In this document: positions 24,005 to 35,850 of the stretch, piece after piece
How positions within the stretch are numbered: position 1 is the first letter of the stretch
How the letters are laid out: every line of letters begins with the position of its first letter
Source of the DNA: Aulostomus chinensis
Lineage: Eukaryota > Chordata > Actinopteri > Syngnathiformes > Aulostomidae
Direction of reading: 5' to 3'
Length of the DNA: 64,000 bases
Assembly: GCA_037954235.1 (NCBI GenBank)
Contig: JBBMOA010000003.1
Span: 11,801,723-11,865,722 of the forward strand
The notes under the pieces: generated by a model
The model's input: only the letters and a program-made list of their open reading frames with translations
The model's database searches: none
Told to the model about the DNA's origin: nothing
Translations under genes and position numbers: made by a program

Positions 24005-24715
24005 AGTCCATGCTTTTTTCACTCCCAGGCTGGATTACTGCAATTCTCTCCCATCAGACTGCACCAGTAGGTCCCTAAAGGCTCTCCAGCTGGTCCAAAA
24101 TGCTGCTGCCCGCGTGTTGACGAGAACTGGTAGAAGAGACCATGTCTCTCCTGTACTGGTTTCTCTGCATTGGCTCCCTGTCAAATTTAGAATAGAATTC
24201 AAAATTCTCCTTCTAACATACAAAGTCCCCAACAATCAGGCAGCTTCATATTTGACAGAGCTCATAGTCCCCTATTATCCAGCCAGAACCCTTCGCTCCC
24301 AGGATGCAGGGTTATTTGTGGTTCCTAGAGTTCTAAAAGTAGAATGGGAGCCAGAGCCTTCAGCTATCAGGCTCCCCTCCTGTGGAACCGTCTCCCAGTT
24401 TCAGTCCAGGATGCAGACACCCTCTCGACCTTTAAGAGCAGACTTAAGACCTTCCTTTTTGATCAGGCTTATAGTTAGGGCTGCTTGGGCTGGCCCTTAG
24501 ATATGCTGCTATAGGCTTAGGCTGATGGGGGATCTCCCATGGTGCACCGGGCTTCTCTCTACTACTTCCTCTCTGTCCTCCTGTATGTGTCATCCATAAA
24601 TCATACTCATATGTGTTACTAACTCGTCTTCGTCTCCGGGGCCTTCGGGCTCGGAAAAGGTGCGTTGTATTTGTCTGGCGTTGACGGGTAGTCATACCCG
24701 CCAAACAGTCACTGC
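24005..24715 (+). pseudogene. L2-like LINE 3' end (reverse transcriptase C-terminus)
   Basis: The plus strand reads LDYCNSLPSD, then LQLVQNAAARVLTR, HVSPVLVSLHWLPVKFRIEF and KILLLTYK. This is the conserved C-terminal part of L2-clade (CR1-like) reverse transcriptase. It is open from 24114 to 24500 and then passes into 3' UTR ending near 24715. The 5' part of the element is absent, as usual for 5'-truncated insertions. The same family recurs in inverted orientation at 56040-56830. Confidence 0.85.
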
Positions 24716-25352
24716 AGAGTTTATCAGCATGATTTTAGCATTCATTTATTGCTCAACCAGTCACACCAGCAGCTTTATTATAATAAGGTGACCCATGAAG
24801 CTGCCATAGTTCAGAAATGTGCGTTCTAACCTTTTTATTTAACTTTTACATCGCGGAATAGTTAAACTTCCCATAATCCAAGCTGTGATTTCCAGCATCA
24901 ACTAAACTCTCAGGAGATTTCAAAGTAAGATTTCTCCATGAATGAGAGCTGGACACAGCAAACATAGTGGGATCAACTGAAGATGTTAATTTATTTTTCA
25001 ATTATGTAGCTGAACATTTACGATAATCTGATCATGTCAGTGTGAAAAAAATGCACTTTTAGCGGGCATAATCTAACTGTAGCCAACTGCCCCATTTGAT
25101 TACATTATAGTATGCTCTGGGGCTGCAGGAAGCTCTGCCCCTGCTCTGGACTGAGGCGACATCAAAAATGGTTGTCCCATTACTTACTTAGAAAAAAAAG
25201 TTTGGAAAATAGTGTCAAGGTTGCTCAAGAAACAAAGTTCCCCTATAAACACACTACTTCTGTGGCAAAGTCTGGCATTTGCTGTGGCAGCGCCCCTGAA
25301 GTAGACTCTCATGTTTTTTAGATATTTTTTTGCCTTTTTCCACCCTAAGCAT

Positions 25353-25665
25353 CCATCCATTTTCTTCCTCTTATCCTGTTATGGGTCATGGGGGGGGGGG
25401 GGAGCTGGAGCCTATCCCAGCAGCCTTCGGGCGAGAGGTAGGGTTCAAGTCACCAGTCCATCACAGGACCAACACATAGAGACAGACAACCATTCACACT
25501 CACAGTCACACCTACGGTCAATTTAGAGGATCAATCAGCCTCGTCCCCTCTTGATGTCTTTGGATTGTGGGAGGAAGCTGGAGTACCTGGAGAGACTCAG
25601 GGCTCGACCCTGGAACCTTCTTGCTGTGAGGCGACAGTGCTAACAACTGCACCACTGTGCTGCCC
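25353..25665 (-). mobile_element. tRNA-derived SINE, copy 2, with 12-bp target duplication
   Basis: An inverted, internally deleted copy. CACCCTAAGCAT occurs on both flanks (25341-25352 and 25666-25677), a perfect target-site duplication. On the minus strand the head carries GGTGCAGTTG, the middle carries CTTCCTCCCACAATCC, and the tail ends in AAAATGGATGGATG. A poly-G run (25391-25402 on the plus strand) marks the family's CCCCC segment. Confidence 0.9.
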
Positions 25666-26708
25666 CACCCTAAGCATGCATTGTACAATTACCATATACG
25701 TCTAAGCTGTCCTGATTGTTGCTCCACCCACTCTGTTCCTTGGGGGAGGGCTACAGACTACAACATCCTCTGTTGCCAGCAGTTAATGTTTCAAGAAGTT
25801 CTTGGTGCAGCATGTAGGAGGATCATGCTATTTCTTCCAGGTCCCCTCCCACCTGAACAGGCACCCTGACCAACCAGAGGCTGCATCAGATGGACACGTA
25901 ACCCTCATCTGGCATCTGGAATCAAACTGCTGACCCTCATGTAGATTATAACATTTCAGACTGCTATACAAGTAATTGTTTACTGTTAACACTGGCTAAT
26001 GAACCAAGGGATTTCTGTACCAACCAAAATGGATTCGTAACACATTACGCACCACCGCCAGGTCATGTGGGGGTCACCTGAGGTCTTCTCTGTGAGATCA
26101 TCCTGGCAAATATGTCCTGTATGAAATAAAATACCTGTACCATTTAACTCTCAATGAATGTCCTCTTCCATGTCAGGACTGCAGCTTACAATTCGAGGCC
26201 TTGAAAAAGCTGGTTTGCACCAACATGGTCGATGACTTTTTGATGGAATGAATAGAATTTTATCCGTTGAAGTAAGAAGCTTGCAGGATGAGTGCAAGAG
26301 TGTTCAGTTAGCCCTATGTAAGGTCAATGAGAAGCAACTGGAGTCGGCGCAGATTTGCAGGGAGCACCATTGATCTTGACCCACTCGGAGTATGATCTCA
26401 GAGATAAAAGTAAGCGGACGAGTGGGGAACTTATTCACTGTCAGCCATAAGTCAGCAAAGGGCAATTCTAGCCCCCAGGCTGTCTTTGAAAAACTGAAGG
26501 GCAAAGCATGGAGGATTAAGCCACGAAGCGGGGAGGGAGGGAAATGCAAGCAGCAATAGGGGTTATTGTAATAACACAGAGCCAACGTCTCTTGGCCTGT
26601 GTTTCGCTCTCCTTTAAAGGCATGTGTGTTAGGATGAGCTCTTGAGTCAAAAGTTTATGACTTGTGCAGGTGAGAGGGCGTTCAGAGTTCCACCTGAACT
26701 TTTGAAAT

Positions 26709-26741
26709 ACCCCCCCCCCCTCCTGTGTGTGTGTGTGTGTG
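26709..26741. repeat. Poly-C plus (GT)n
   Basis: A run of C followed by tcc and about nine GT units. Confidence 0.9.
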
Positions 26742-28504
26742 TTACCTCAGTCAGAGCAGATTGCTTTCCATTTGAATTTTCAGTTGCCCCTTCGGACTCT
26801 ATTGTTGACCACAGTTTGTTTGCAGAAAGCACCATCTGTAATGGTCGTTATTTGCAAGATGTGAGATACACACATCTTGAATCTGACACAGTGATATTAT
26901 TCATGAGACCGCGTTGTCCAACTTTAGCTGGTAAAAAAAAACTCCTGCTCATTAGGCAGCTTAACATTTGCATCATTAGGCCACCGCAACAGCAGGGGTA
27001 GGGAGAAATGCACTGAAGCGCCTTTCATATAAGTCTTTGTTTTTACTCTCAGGATGATAGGCTACACGGGTCTGTGACAGGGAGGGAGAGCAGGAGGGAA
27101 GAAGAGGGGTGATACTCCAAAAGAGGCGAGGAAGGAGGTGACAGGACAAAAAGGAAGAAGGGAGGTAAAGGAGAAGAGAAAGGTTAGAGAGAAAGAGGAG
27201 AATAAAAGAACATTCATTATAAATTCACTGAATCGACAAGCTGTCAGGCCGCGCCGCCGTCCATGAAGCGTATAAGCCTCCGCTGCACTATTGACTCCCT
27301 CGTCACACCCAAAACTCCTCTCTCTTTTCCTCCTCTCACCTTTGGTTGCATGCAGATCACCTGTTTCTGCTCCACAGTATCAGCTCTATAGATTGACCCA
27401 CAAGAGCCTTGCAAAGCCATGTCATCATCTCATTTCCCCTCTCTTCTCCTCCTGCTTGCTCCTCTCCGCTGGGCCACTGGTGAAATATGAGCTGCCTGTA
27501 GCATATTGATCCTGTAGCTCGGTCCTGCCTAAAGACAGATGGATCACAGACAAATCAAAGCACTCCTGATGCCTCCTCATTCTGCTGCAGCAGCGACAGT
27601 GGCTTCACCATTGATTGCTGTGATCAATTTCACCAAGCAGTTGGATTCCCTGCTGCTGTTGTTTCAGTTCAAGCAGGTGAGCAGAGGAAAGGGTTGTCAC
27701 ATACTTTGGCTAACCAGCTATCAAATTGCTCGGTAATGTGTGATCGCGCCTGTGTTACATGGGCTCCATAGAGGCAAGTGTTTGAACAATAACAAAAGTT
27801 CAAACTGAAGTTAGATTGACTAGTTAAATGTCGACATTGTCACTCCTGTCACGTCTCCTTTTAACATATATAGAGTGAGGTTAGCAGCAGCCTGCTAGTG
27901 TCATCTCCTATGAGCATATAAATGGAACACCATGCCCTGTTCCTTCTCAACCCCCCACAATAAGTTTCCATCCTCTCACATTCGTGGCTGGTGGAAATCA
28001 TGCAAAGCTGACTGAGCTAACAGTTTTTGCCTGCCTCCTAACAGTGTATAATGCCATTCTGTCCCAGTGTTGACCAAAAGTGAGCACTCCTCCATATTAG
28101 CATCTAGCTAAGCTAGCCTAGGGATTACAGTGAAGGATCCCACATTTTAAGTGCGAATGGCAACTCACTGGTCACATATGAAATGATTAATGCCCTTTTC
28201 TTACCTTAAACCAGAGTTTCGGCTCATAATTTACGGGTCGATTGCGAGATGCTTACAGGTCAATCACAAAATCAATGCGTACCAGCAGTGGCTTGGCACT
28301 CTACACTGCTGAGAGGACATGGTAGTTCGAAGCAACAAGGGTAGCTCTTACCTGTGATACATGGACATCAAGAGCAACCCAGTCCTTCATTACATTCACT
28401 GTTCATTACATCACGGATACCTGGCAGCTGGAGTCTCGTGCTCTACAGACAAGAGTCATAAACAGAAGCCACACGGCTGTGAACAAGAATAAGATGTTTC
28501 ACTA

Positions 28505-28655
28505 ATCAATCAACACTGTATCAATTTTTTAATCGGAAATTGTTTGAATTGAGAATCGTTTGAATTCAGAATCGATTTTTAATCAAATCGTGACCCCAAA
28601 GATTGTAATCAAATTGAATTGTGAGACACCCAAAGATTCCCATCCCTATTAGCTA
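28505..28655. repeat. AATCG-rich MITE-end fragment
   Basis: Repeated aatcg/gaatc words (gaattgagaatcgtttgaat, cagaatcgatttttaatcaa) lead to ttgtgagacacccaaagatt cccatccctatta. This pattern is typical of the end of a common teleost non-autonomous DNA transposon. Confidence 0.4.
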
Positions 28656-30043
28656 GCCAGCTTGAGTGAGTGATACACCATGTTGTATTAAACATCCAGC
28701 AGAGACAAAGCATTAATTGTCAGGATCAGCTCTGTCAAAACTTTCAACAGCAAACTATAGCTACTTTCAACCAAGCTGTAGCACCAGGACCTGCACTATG
28801 AAAGTATGCGTGCAGAAATGTAGCATCAGTCAAAGATGCAGCTCATCTTGAAAGAGACTGTTACACTGAGCAATTGAGGATTATTGCATCCGCTCTTAAA
28901 AAATTTTGGACAGACTTTGTATTCGTGGAGACAGTCACCAAAAGCATGTGTGTCCTGTTTGGCACCAACATTGATGTGGATGTCACTGGCCCCCTTTACA
29001 TCTGGCATTAGCATCTGGGTTTTTAGTGATCTGACAGCGATCATATCTAAGTTGTCCTCATAGACCTGCTATGAACATACATCTCCAGTGACCACACGGA
29101 CATTGGATTGCAATCCCATTTTGCTGCATCTCACAACACCGCACGTCAAGATGTCCATTTGTTCTACTGCTGCTCAATATCCACAGAGCATTTCTGGTAG
29201 CAGGCTACATTGGTTTGACCTATAGTATGTTGAATCTGCTCTCTCTCAACTTCAAATCCATCATGACAGATGACCACTGCTCCCCGCCTTAGACTTGCCA
29301 CTGGCAGCTACACCCCTGACATTAGTGTCCTCCTCCAAGTGCCAAAGATCCCCTCAAACAGGTAATCATTCCCTTTTCTGAGATGTAAAATTCACAGTTG
29401 TTAAAATGCAACTCATTACTGGTCAGAGGTGAGGACTTTTTTGACCAATATATAATGTGACGGTCTCAAGTGTAAAACTAGATCTCAAGTGTAAAAACAC
29501 TTGGCATCCCTTTGTAAGTTCCACAGTAGATGACTCTATCTTTACTGTAATATCGTCTGGCCTCGCTCCGCCCATATCCCCCTTCACAGCCGGATAAATG
29601 GGCGACTGCTGGGGTGTAATCAGAGGACGCACGCAGTCATGCCAGGCGGGCAGTGGGTGAACGCTGCACTGACAGACCAACCACTGGTCACATGGATGGG
29701 GGGCATCAGCAACAGGAGGAAACATATATATATGATAAAAAGCTGAATGATAATGACTGTTTTAGTTTATGTGTTTGTGTGTGGAATGAAACGCAGAGGG
29801 AGAATCAATGACTGCTGTTGAGGATTCAGACTCTGTCCACTTGCAGCCCTGCTGTTGAGACTCTTCATCTTCATCACACACTTCCAGGCTTCTCACCGGC
29901 CACGAGGCAACAAGTCATTCAATAACAGAAAGCAGGTCGGCCACAGTCCGTCTCACCTGGAGGAGGGGGCCAGATCAGGATCTCTGCCACCAGGGGGCAG
30001 ATGTCATTCAGGATCATTACATGTGAGGGACAGTAGGGACAGT

Positions 30044-30046
<3 letters not shown>

Positions 30047-30089
<43 letters not shown>
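30047..30089. repeat. (GT)n microsatellite
   Basis: About 21 uninterrupted units. Confidence 0.97.
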
Positions 30090-30090
<1 letters not shown>

Positions 30091-30629
30091 CTCCCCCACC
30101 AACTATAATGTTTAAATAGAAACAAGAAGAAAGTTTTCTAAAAACTCAGAGGGCCTAGTGATTAAAATGTTTGTATTGGATTTTTTATTAATTAAAACAT
30201 GAATCCACAAATATTCCATTGTAATGCAAAAAACAATCTCCTCTTCTTATGTAACAGGAATTGGGAAAGTTCCCATTTGGAAACACCCCACCTTCAAGTT
30301 AAGAGCGTTTGGATGATGTCAACAAACAGGCCCCATGGTCGGCCACAAGGAATCTGCTCTATTTCTGCTGTTAGAGGACAGACAAGTGACAAACGTCATC
30401 ACCCACATAAACCAACACTGGAACCAAATAAAGCTCAGAGGGTCAATAATTCAATTCCTGTGTGGACAGAGAGGTAAAGTTAGCTGGAATGCTACATGCT
30501 GAAGCTGAGTGTAAAGTCCAACATACATGATGTATGAAAGCTTGACATTTGTGCACAGAGCAAGAACATTTTCTATCTTTCCACAGAAACACAGCCATGT
30601 CGAGTGGAGTCAAATATCTTTCCCATCTT

Positions 30630-31095
30630 TGCACAGGCCCCAACACGGTACTAACCACTACCATTTTGGTTCCTGCTCCACTGGGGTTCCAAGCGAGCCA
30701 AGTGGGGACTAAAATGGGACATAAACACATAGTGGGGCACTGATTGAATAACTTACCCCCTTACATCGTCAACTTCGTATCATCTTGGCCTCGGCGGAAT
30801 ACTGGTTGATCGCTTGGTAAAGTCTTTTATACTTTTCTGTTTCGCTGCTTGAAGCCCTGCCTGTCTGTCGTCCCTCACTTTGGGTTTAGGCAAAAACCCG
30901 AACCGAGCAACAGGCATAACGCTGCCTCCATATGGTCTGTTGTTGTTGTGTCGCACACAAATTACGCCAGGGAACCCTCGGCCGGTGAGGCCACCCACAC
31001 TGACGTGGTACCCAGTGCTAGTGGAAACACACCCGTACTAAGCCGTCCCCACCCGACCCGAGCCGAAGGGAGCCAGTAGAAACGCGCCCTTAATG
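30630..31095. mobile_element. Possible MITE remnant with GAGCC-rich ends
   Basis: The right part (gacccgagccgaagggagcc ... agtagaaacgcgccc) and the left part (ggttcctgctccactggggt) look like the two termini of a common teleost hAT-related MITE in which GAGCCGAGCC-type ends meet 'stylised' price-of-colour GGTTCC motifs. The inverted repeats are too eroded to pair base by base. Approximate limits only. Confidence 0.3.
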
Positions 31096-31644
31096 TTGAG
31101 AAAGGGGACGACTGACCCACTTTCCTCTGTCCATCACCCTGCTGACTCAAGAAACACTCAAGATGTTGTGTGAACACATAAATGTAGTCACACAGCCTTG
31201 CTCATGCGGATGAATACGTGAGGCAACGCATGCATACAAAAGGGACACTCAAACACTGCACATCTGCTCACTGATCTAATTTTAGAAATAGGATGGCATC
31301 AAACACACTCACAGGCAGAAATAGAGTGATAAGGCTAGGAACTACTAGGCAGTCGTAGTAGTCGTAGTCATGGGAGGTGAAAAACAAAGACTGATATGTT
31401 CATCATCACAGGTGCTTGCTTTCAGTCTACAGTCTCATCATGATCCCACCATGAATCTGACAGAAAGAAAACACATCAACCATAAAGCAAACATTCATGT
31501 CCTCACGCAGACGGACAAAAGCCTGGGTTGTAGGGTTGTGGAGTAATGGGCCAGCAGTCACTGCTGCTCACATCTACGGTCCTTTCTGGGTCAGCATCAG
31601 GCAACACTCATCCACTGCTGCAACCCTTAACAGCTAACTGTAGG

Positions 31645-31645
<1 letters not shown>

Positions 31646-31695
<50 letters not shown>
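31646..31695. repeat. (CA)n microsatellite
   Basis: About 25 uninterrupted units. Confidence 0.97.
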
Positions 31696-31697
<2 letters not shown>

Positions 31698-34600
31698 AAC
31701 ACAGTTGTGATCGTAATTTACAACCAGCAGGGGCATATTAGTATGAGCTGAATTTAATATGACCACATTTACAGAGCACTAAAGGAGACATGTCAAATTA
31801 AGAACCTGTGTCAACTTAGGAAAACGTAAAATAATCAATAAATCAGTGACAATGGGATTCAAGAGCTACATCTACTGTGTCTGATCCTCCACCACTTCAT
31901 ACACTCATCTAAAAGGAAAATTCTTCACACAACACACACACTTAATTAACCTATATGCATGTACTGTGCCATACATGTGCTATAGTGTGTGTGTGTTCTC
32001 TGAGTGTTAAGAGAAGCGCATACTAAAATGTGTGTTATGTGCCGTGCCCTCGCAGCAGAGCATGATGGAAAAAGATAAAGCTTGGTGAACCGTGGGGAGA
32101 CCTTTGTGTGTGCAAGTCCTCCGTACAGAATCTGCTTGTATTAAAAGCCTGAATCACGTGACACGTAGATGACGACTGATCACTGAAAATATTACACGTT
32201 ATTTTAAGGTGTGAATCATCTCTCCTTATTCTTATCTCTTGGGTATCAGACTAGAAATCCTCTCTTTTACTAAGTTGTTTCGGGGTCGGAGTACTTGCTA
32301 TAGTGGTAAACTAGTTGCAAGCAGTTGCCTATGCAATCTAAAACAAATATTTTGGTTGTACGTTTGGTTGGTCTTGGTAAATAACTGCAGTATCATACTA
32401 ACAGGTGTGCTTTAATGTCATTGTGCACCTCAGCAATGCTTGTGGACTGACTGCATCACTGTCCTGCTCAAATGACACAACTCACTTGCAGTGTTGCCAG
32501 ATCTCAAGAGAGAAGTGAGCAACTACAATCCATCATCAATGTCTACATTTTCTTTGCAATCGTCTCTCTGCTCCCTGATGTTCCTCCCACAGAGTACAAG
32601 TGCTGGAGCATCTCCTTGCTTGGGATGAAGTCTTTGCACTTTTCAGTCCCCATTTTATGTGGAGTATGCTGCTGAGTGTGTTTTGCACCATTCTGTTCTG
32701 AAGTTTGCTCCAGGCCCATTTGTGAAAACATATTATCATTCCACATTCGCATTGCTTATAGACATTGAGAGCAACAACAGCGCAAAGAGGGCCAGTTATT
32801 TTATCGTCTGGTCTCTACTGCTGTGGTTGTAACTGAGCACCTCAACCCCAAATGCCTCTGCCTGGGTGTCATCCTTGTTTATCCATGGGTGCTGTGTGCC
32901 TCCTTGACCGCAAACATGAATGTGAGTCCATAATTAAAGGCACCCACAGGTAACAAAACAATTTGATCTGTTAAATCTATCGATACTACTTGTTCATGTG
33001 ATGGGGGATTTTTTTCAGTTCTTACCACTCTGGATATGAGGGAGTGAAAGAAAAGAAGTGGGTATTCCAGCATTTGGAATGGGTTGCCCCTGTCCTGCTG
33101 GAACAGCTTGTTGATCCTGCTGAATTCTTGCAGAAATTACAAACAGCAAGTACAGTTTTTTCATGGGATCACTGTACATCTAGTGCAGGATTTCAGCACC
33201 ATAACAATTTTGCTCAGCTGAAAGTGAAGATTTTTCATTCTACTGAGTCGTGGATAGAAAGCCATTGTGTACCTTACATCTGTACAAGCGTCAAAGGGAC
33301 CCCACCAAGACTGATGAGGCTGTAGATCTTTGCAAACTTGCGGCGGTGAAGGGCACAGTGTGAAAACCAGTTGTGAGAATGAGAAACCAGGTATTCAAGA
33401 ACTGCCTTGCTTACACTCAGCAGTATGGAGATCTGGGTTTGCCTGGAGCAGATGTGTGTACACAGAATTCCTCTTCCCCACCACAACACTGCAGCTATCT
33501 GTGCCTAATCCAATGCATTTTTCCTTTGCTCTCTCTCCACCTAGTTGGGCTTGTAAAAATGCTATCTGCTGTTTGAGCTTTCTCTTTCCACTTGTTATCT
33601 CTTTTCACCTTTAAGGCGTTGCCTAAAACAGAGAAAATAAACAATAAAACCTGTACATTCTAACATGAAATACCATGTTTTAAAAGCAAAAAATGTATAG
33701 AACAGTTCCCATTACAAACATTGACCTTGAAGGCCCAACAGTCTCTTTCTCCGGAGTTGAAGGGGGAGGGTTGTCCTGTGTATGCCTGGCTCTGACCACG
33801 ATGACTCGTTTCGCCTCTCCATTTCTTTCTCCTTGCCCTTTCTCTCAGACAATTGATTTATACCCTTCCTTTTGCCATCCTCCCTGTCCCTCCTCCCTTT
33901 TTTCTCCCTCTCTCAAGGTTAACCCTTCTTCGCTCAGCGTCAGCATCACGGCATTCTCTGTAACGCCGCTGTGTTTCAGCTGGAATTAGTGCAAGTGACA
34001 CTGCTAAACAAAGGCGTGCATTGCATTTAGGTAATATACAGGCTATCCCATTCAAATACAATAAAACATACACATAATTAGTGCTTCCATCTTTCAAGGA
34101 TCTAACATGTCAACAATACTATACACTCTGTTAAGTTGGTGTCCACCATGTTGGGTGAATAAGGTGAACACTGACAGAGTGGACATTCTGAGCTGAAGTT
34201 ACCCCTCAGCCTGGCTTTGTTAGCATAATGGCTCACATGACCTTGGATACTTGATGAGAAATCTAGACGTTTACACAAAAAACTTTTGAAACTATACAAT
34301 TTGATTAATTTCTTTGACATAATTACCTCTTCTAAAATAATCACCAAAGCCATTTCTTCAAGTTTTTCAGAAAACTGGAGACAAAACGTAAGGAATTTAT
34401 TTAAGCAAAAATTTCAGTGAACTGCACTGGGGGCATGAGATTCCACAACAAGCTCTTAAAAGTTTAAAAAAAAAAAAGTGCTCTTTCATTTAAAATCAAT
34501 GACACAAAAAATATTGAATTGATTAAAAAAAAAAACCCTGAATATTTGTTCAACTTTGGAGAAAATAGAGCTTGATTTATACTGGGGACATCAAAGGTAC

Positions 34601-35399
34601 CCGATTAAACAAAACAAAACACTCGTGTCCTATGCAGGCTAACACATTCACTTTTTTCATTTTATCTGAAACACTTCAATAACCAGTGCAGAGAGTGATA
34701 AAGAGTGTTTTTTGTCTGACAGTGACAGTGGACCAGCAGTCAGTGGCTCAACATTACAACTCAGAAAACAATGGATGTCAGGAGAAAAAAGGGAATGTAT
34801 ATTGATTGTGTGCTATTTTACTAAGTGTGTGGTGCAAGTGTGAGGCCGCTGCTGTCTCGCGTGTGAAATCTAGCATGGCGTAGTTATGTAAATGTAAATG
34901 ATGACAGTGTTGTACATGTGTGTGCACCTAACTGAATCTGTGATCCAAGAACGGGGAATCGGAGGAGTGGTCCGTGCCCAGAGCAGTGGGGAATGTTCAG
35001 TCCGAGGGAAGTGAGATCCAGGGTATGGGGGAGTTGTGTGAATCCTGGGGGCTCTCTGGAGAAGAGGTTCCTTTGAGAGAGGGAGAGACAGGTGGATTCA
35101 ATGGAAGGAAAAACAAAAATTACACAAGACATACTTTCTTGAAGAAGACTTTCTGTGGTAGGCTCGTGACTAACCACAACAACCAGAGCGATCAAACACT
35201 GGGCAGCAAACTGCGGGGCTTCTGATACGGTCAGCATCCCTGATGTTGATGGGATGCAGATGTTGGACTTGACTGAGAAAAAATCTGAGGCTTTTTAAAA
35301 TAATTTTCCAATAAATCATAAATGTAGCAACTTCTGATCAATTCCTATTAATTTCTTGGAACCAGTTCAGTGAACAAAACCCTCTTTCCTGTTTATCTA

Positions 35400-35850
35400 C
35401 TTCCAGCTTAAGTCGGGGTTCAACAAATGGTATTTAATCAAAAGGCAAAGTACCAATGCAAGGCGTGCAAAGTTCAACTGAAGAAAGTATCAAACAAAGG
35501 GGTCAACAGGCCTAAGTCCTGGAAGAGTACAAAGTAACAACAAAACCAATATAAAACAAGGCTAAAAAACTAAACTTACTGGACACACTGAGGAGCTGGG
35601 AACATGACATGGTAGTAAGACATGACAATGACAAAACCAAGCAGGAACACAATGATCCAACAAGAGACGCTGGGAAACACAGAGGTTAAATACGCTGGGG
35701 GAAATGAGACACAGGGGCTACAATGAACACAGGTGAGACACATGGTAATCAGGGGAGAGAGCACAGGAAGACAGGGCACGAACTACAAAGTAAAACAGGA
35801 ACACGAGACAAGGATGATGACAGCACTCGTGTCCAGGTTAAGCCCTGCCA
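35400..35850 (-). repeat. Probable dispersed teleost repeat, unclassified
   Basis: The minus strand reads tttactttgtagttcgtgcc, then atttcccccagcgtatttaa and gtctcttgttggatcattgt. This resembles the untranslated part of a widespread teleost retroelement. No protein domain is present. Confidence 0.45.

Larger units (their letters stand above)
25680..30040. other. No recognisable gene
   Basis: Mostly unique noncoding DNA. It contains a candidate conserved element (26860-27000), a purine-rich tract (27070-27205) and the AATCG repeat fragment at 28505. The interval 28650-29400 looks repeat-like but unassigned. Confidence 0.5.
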
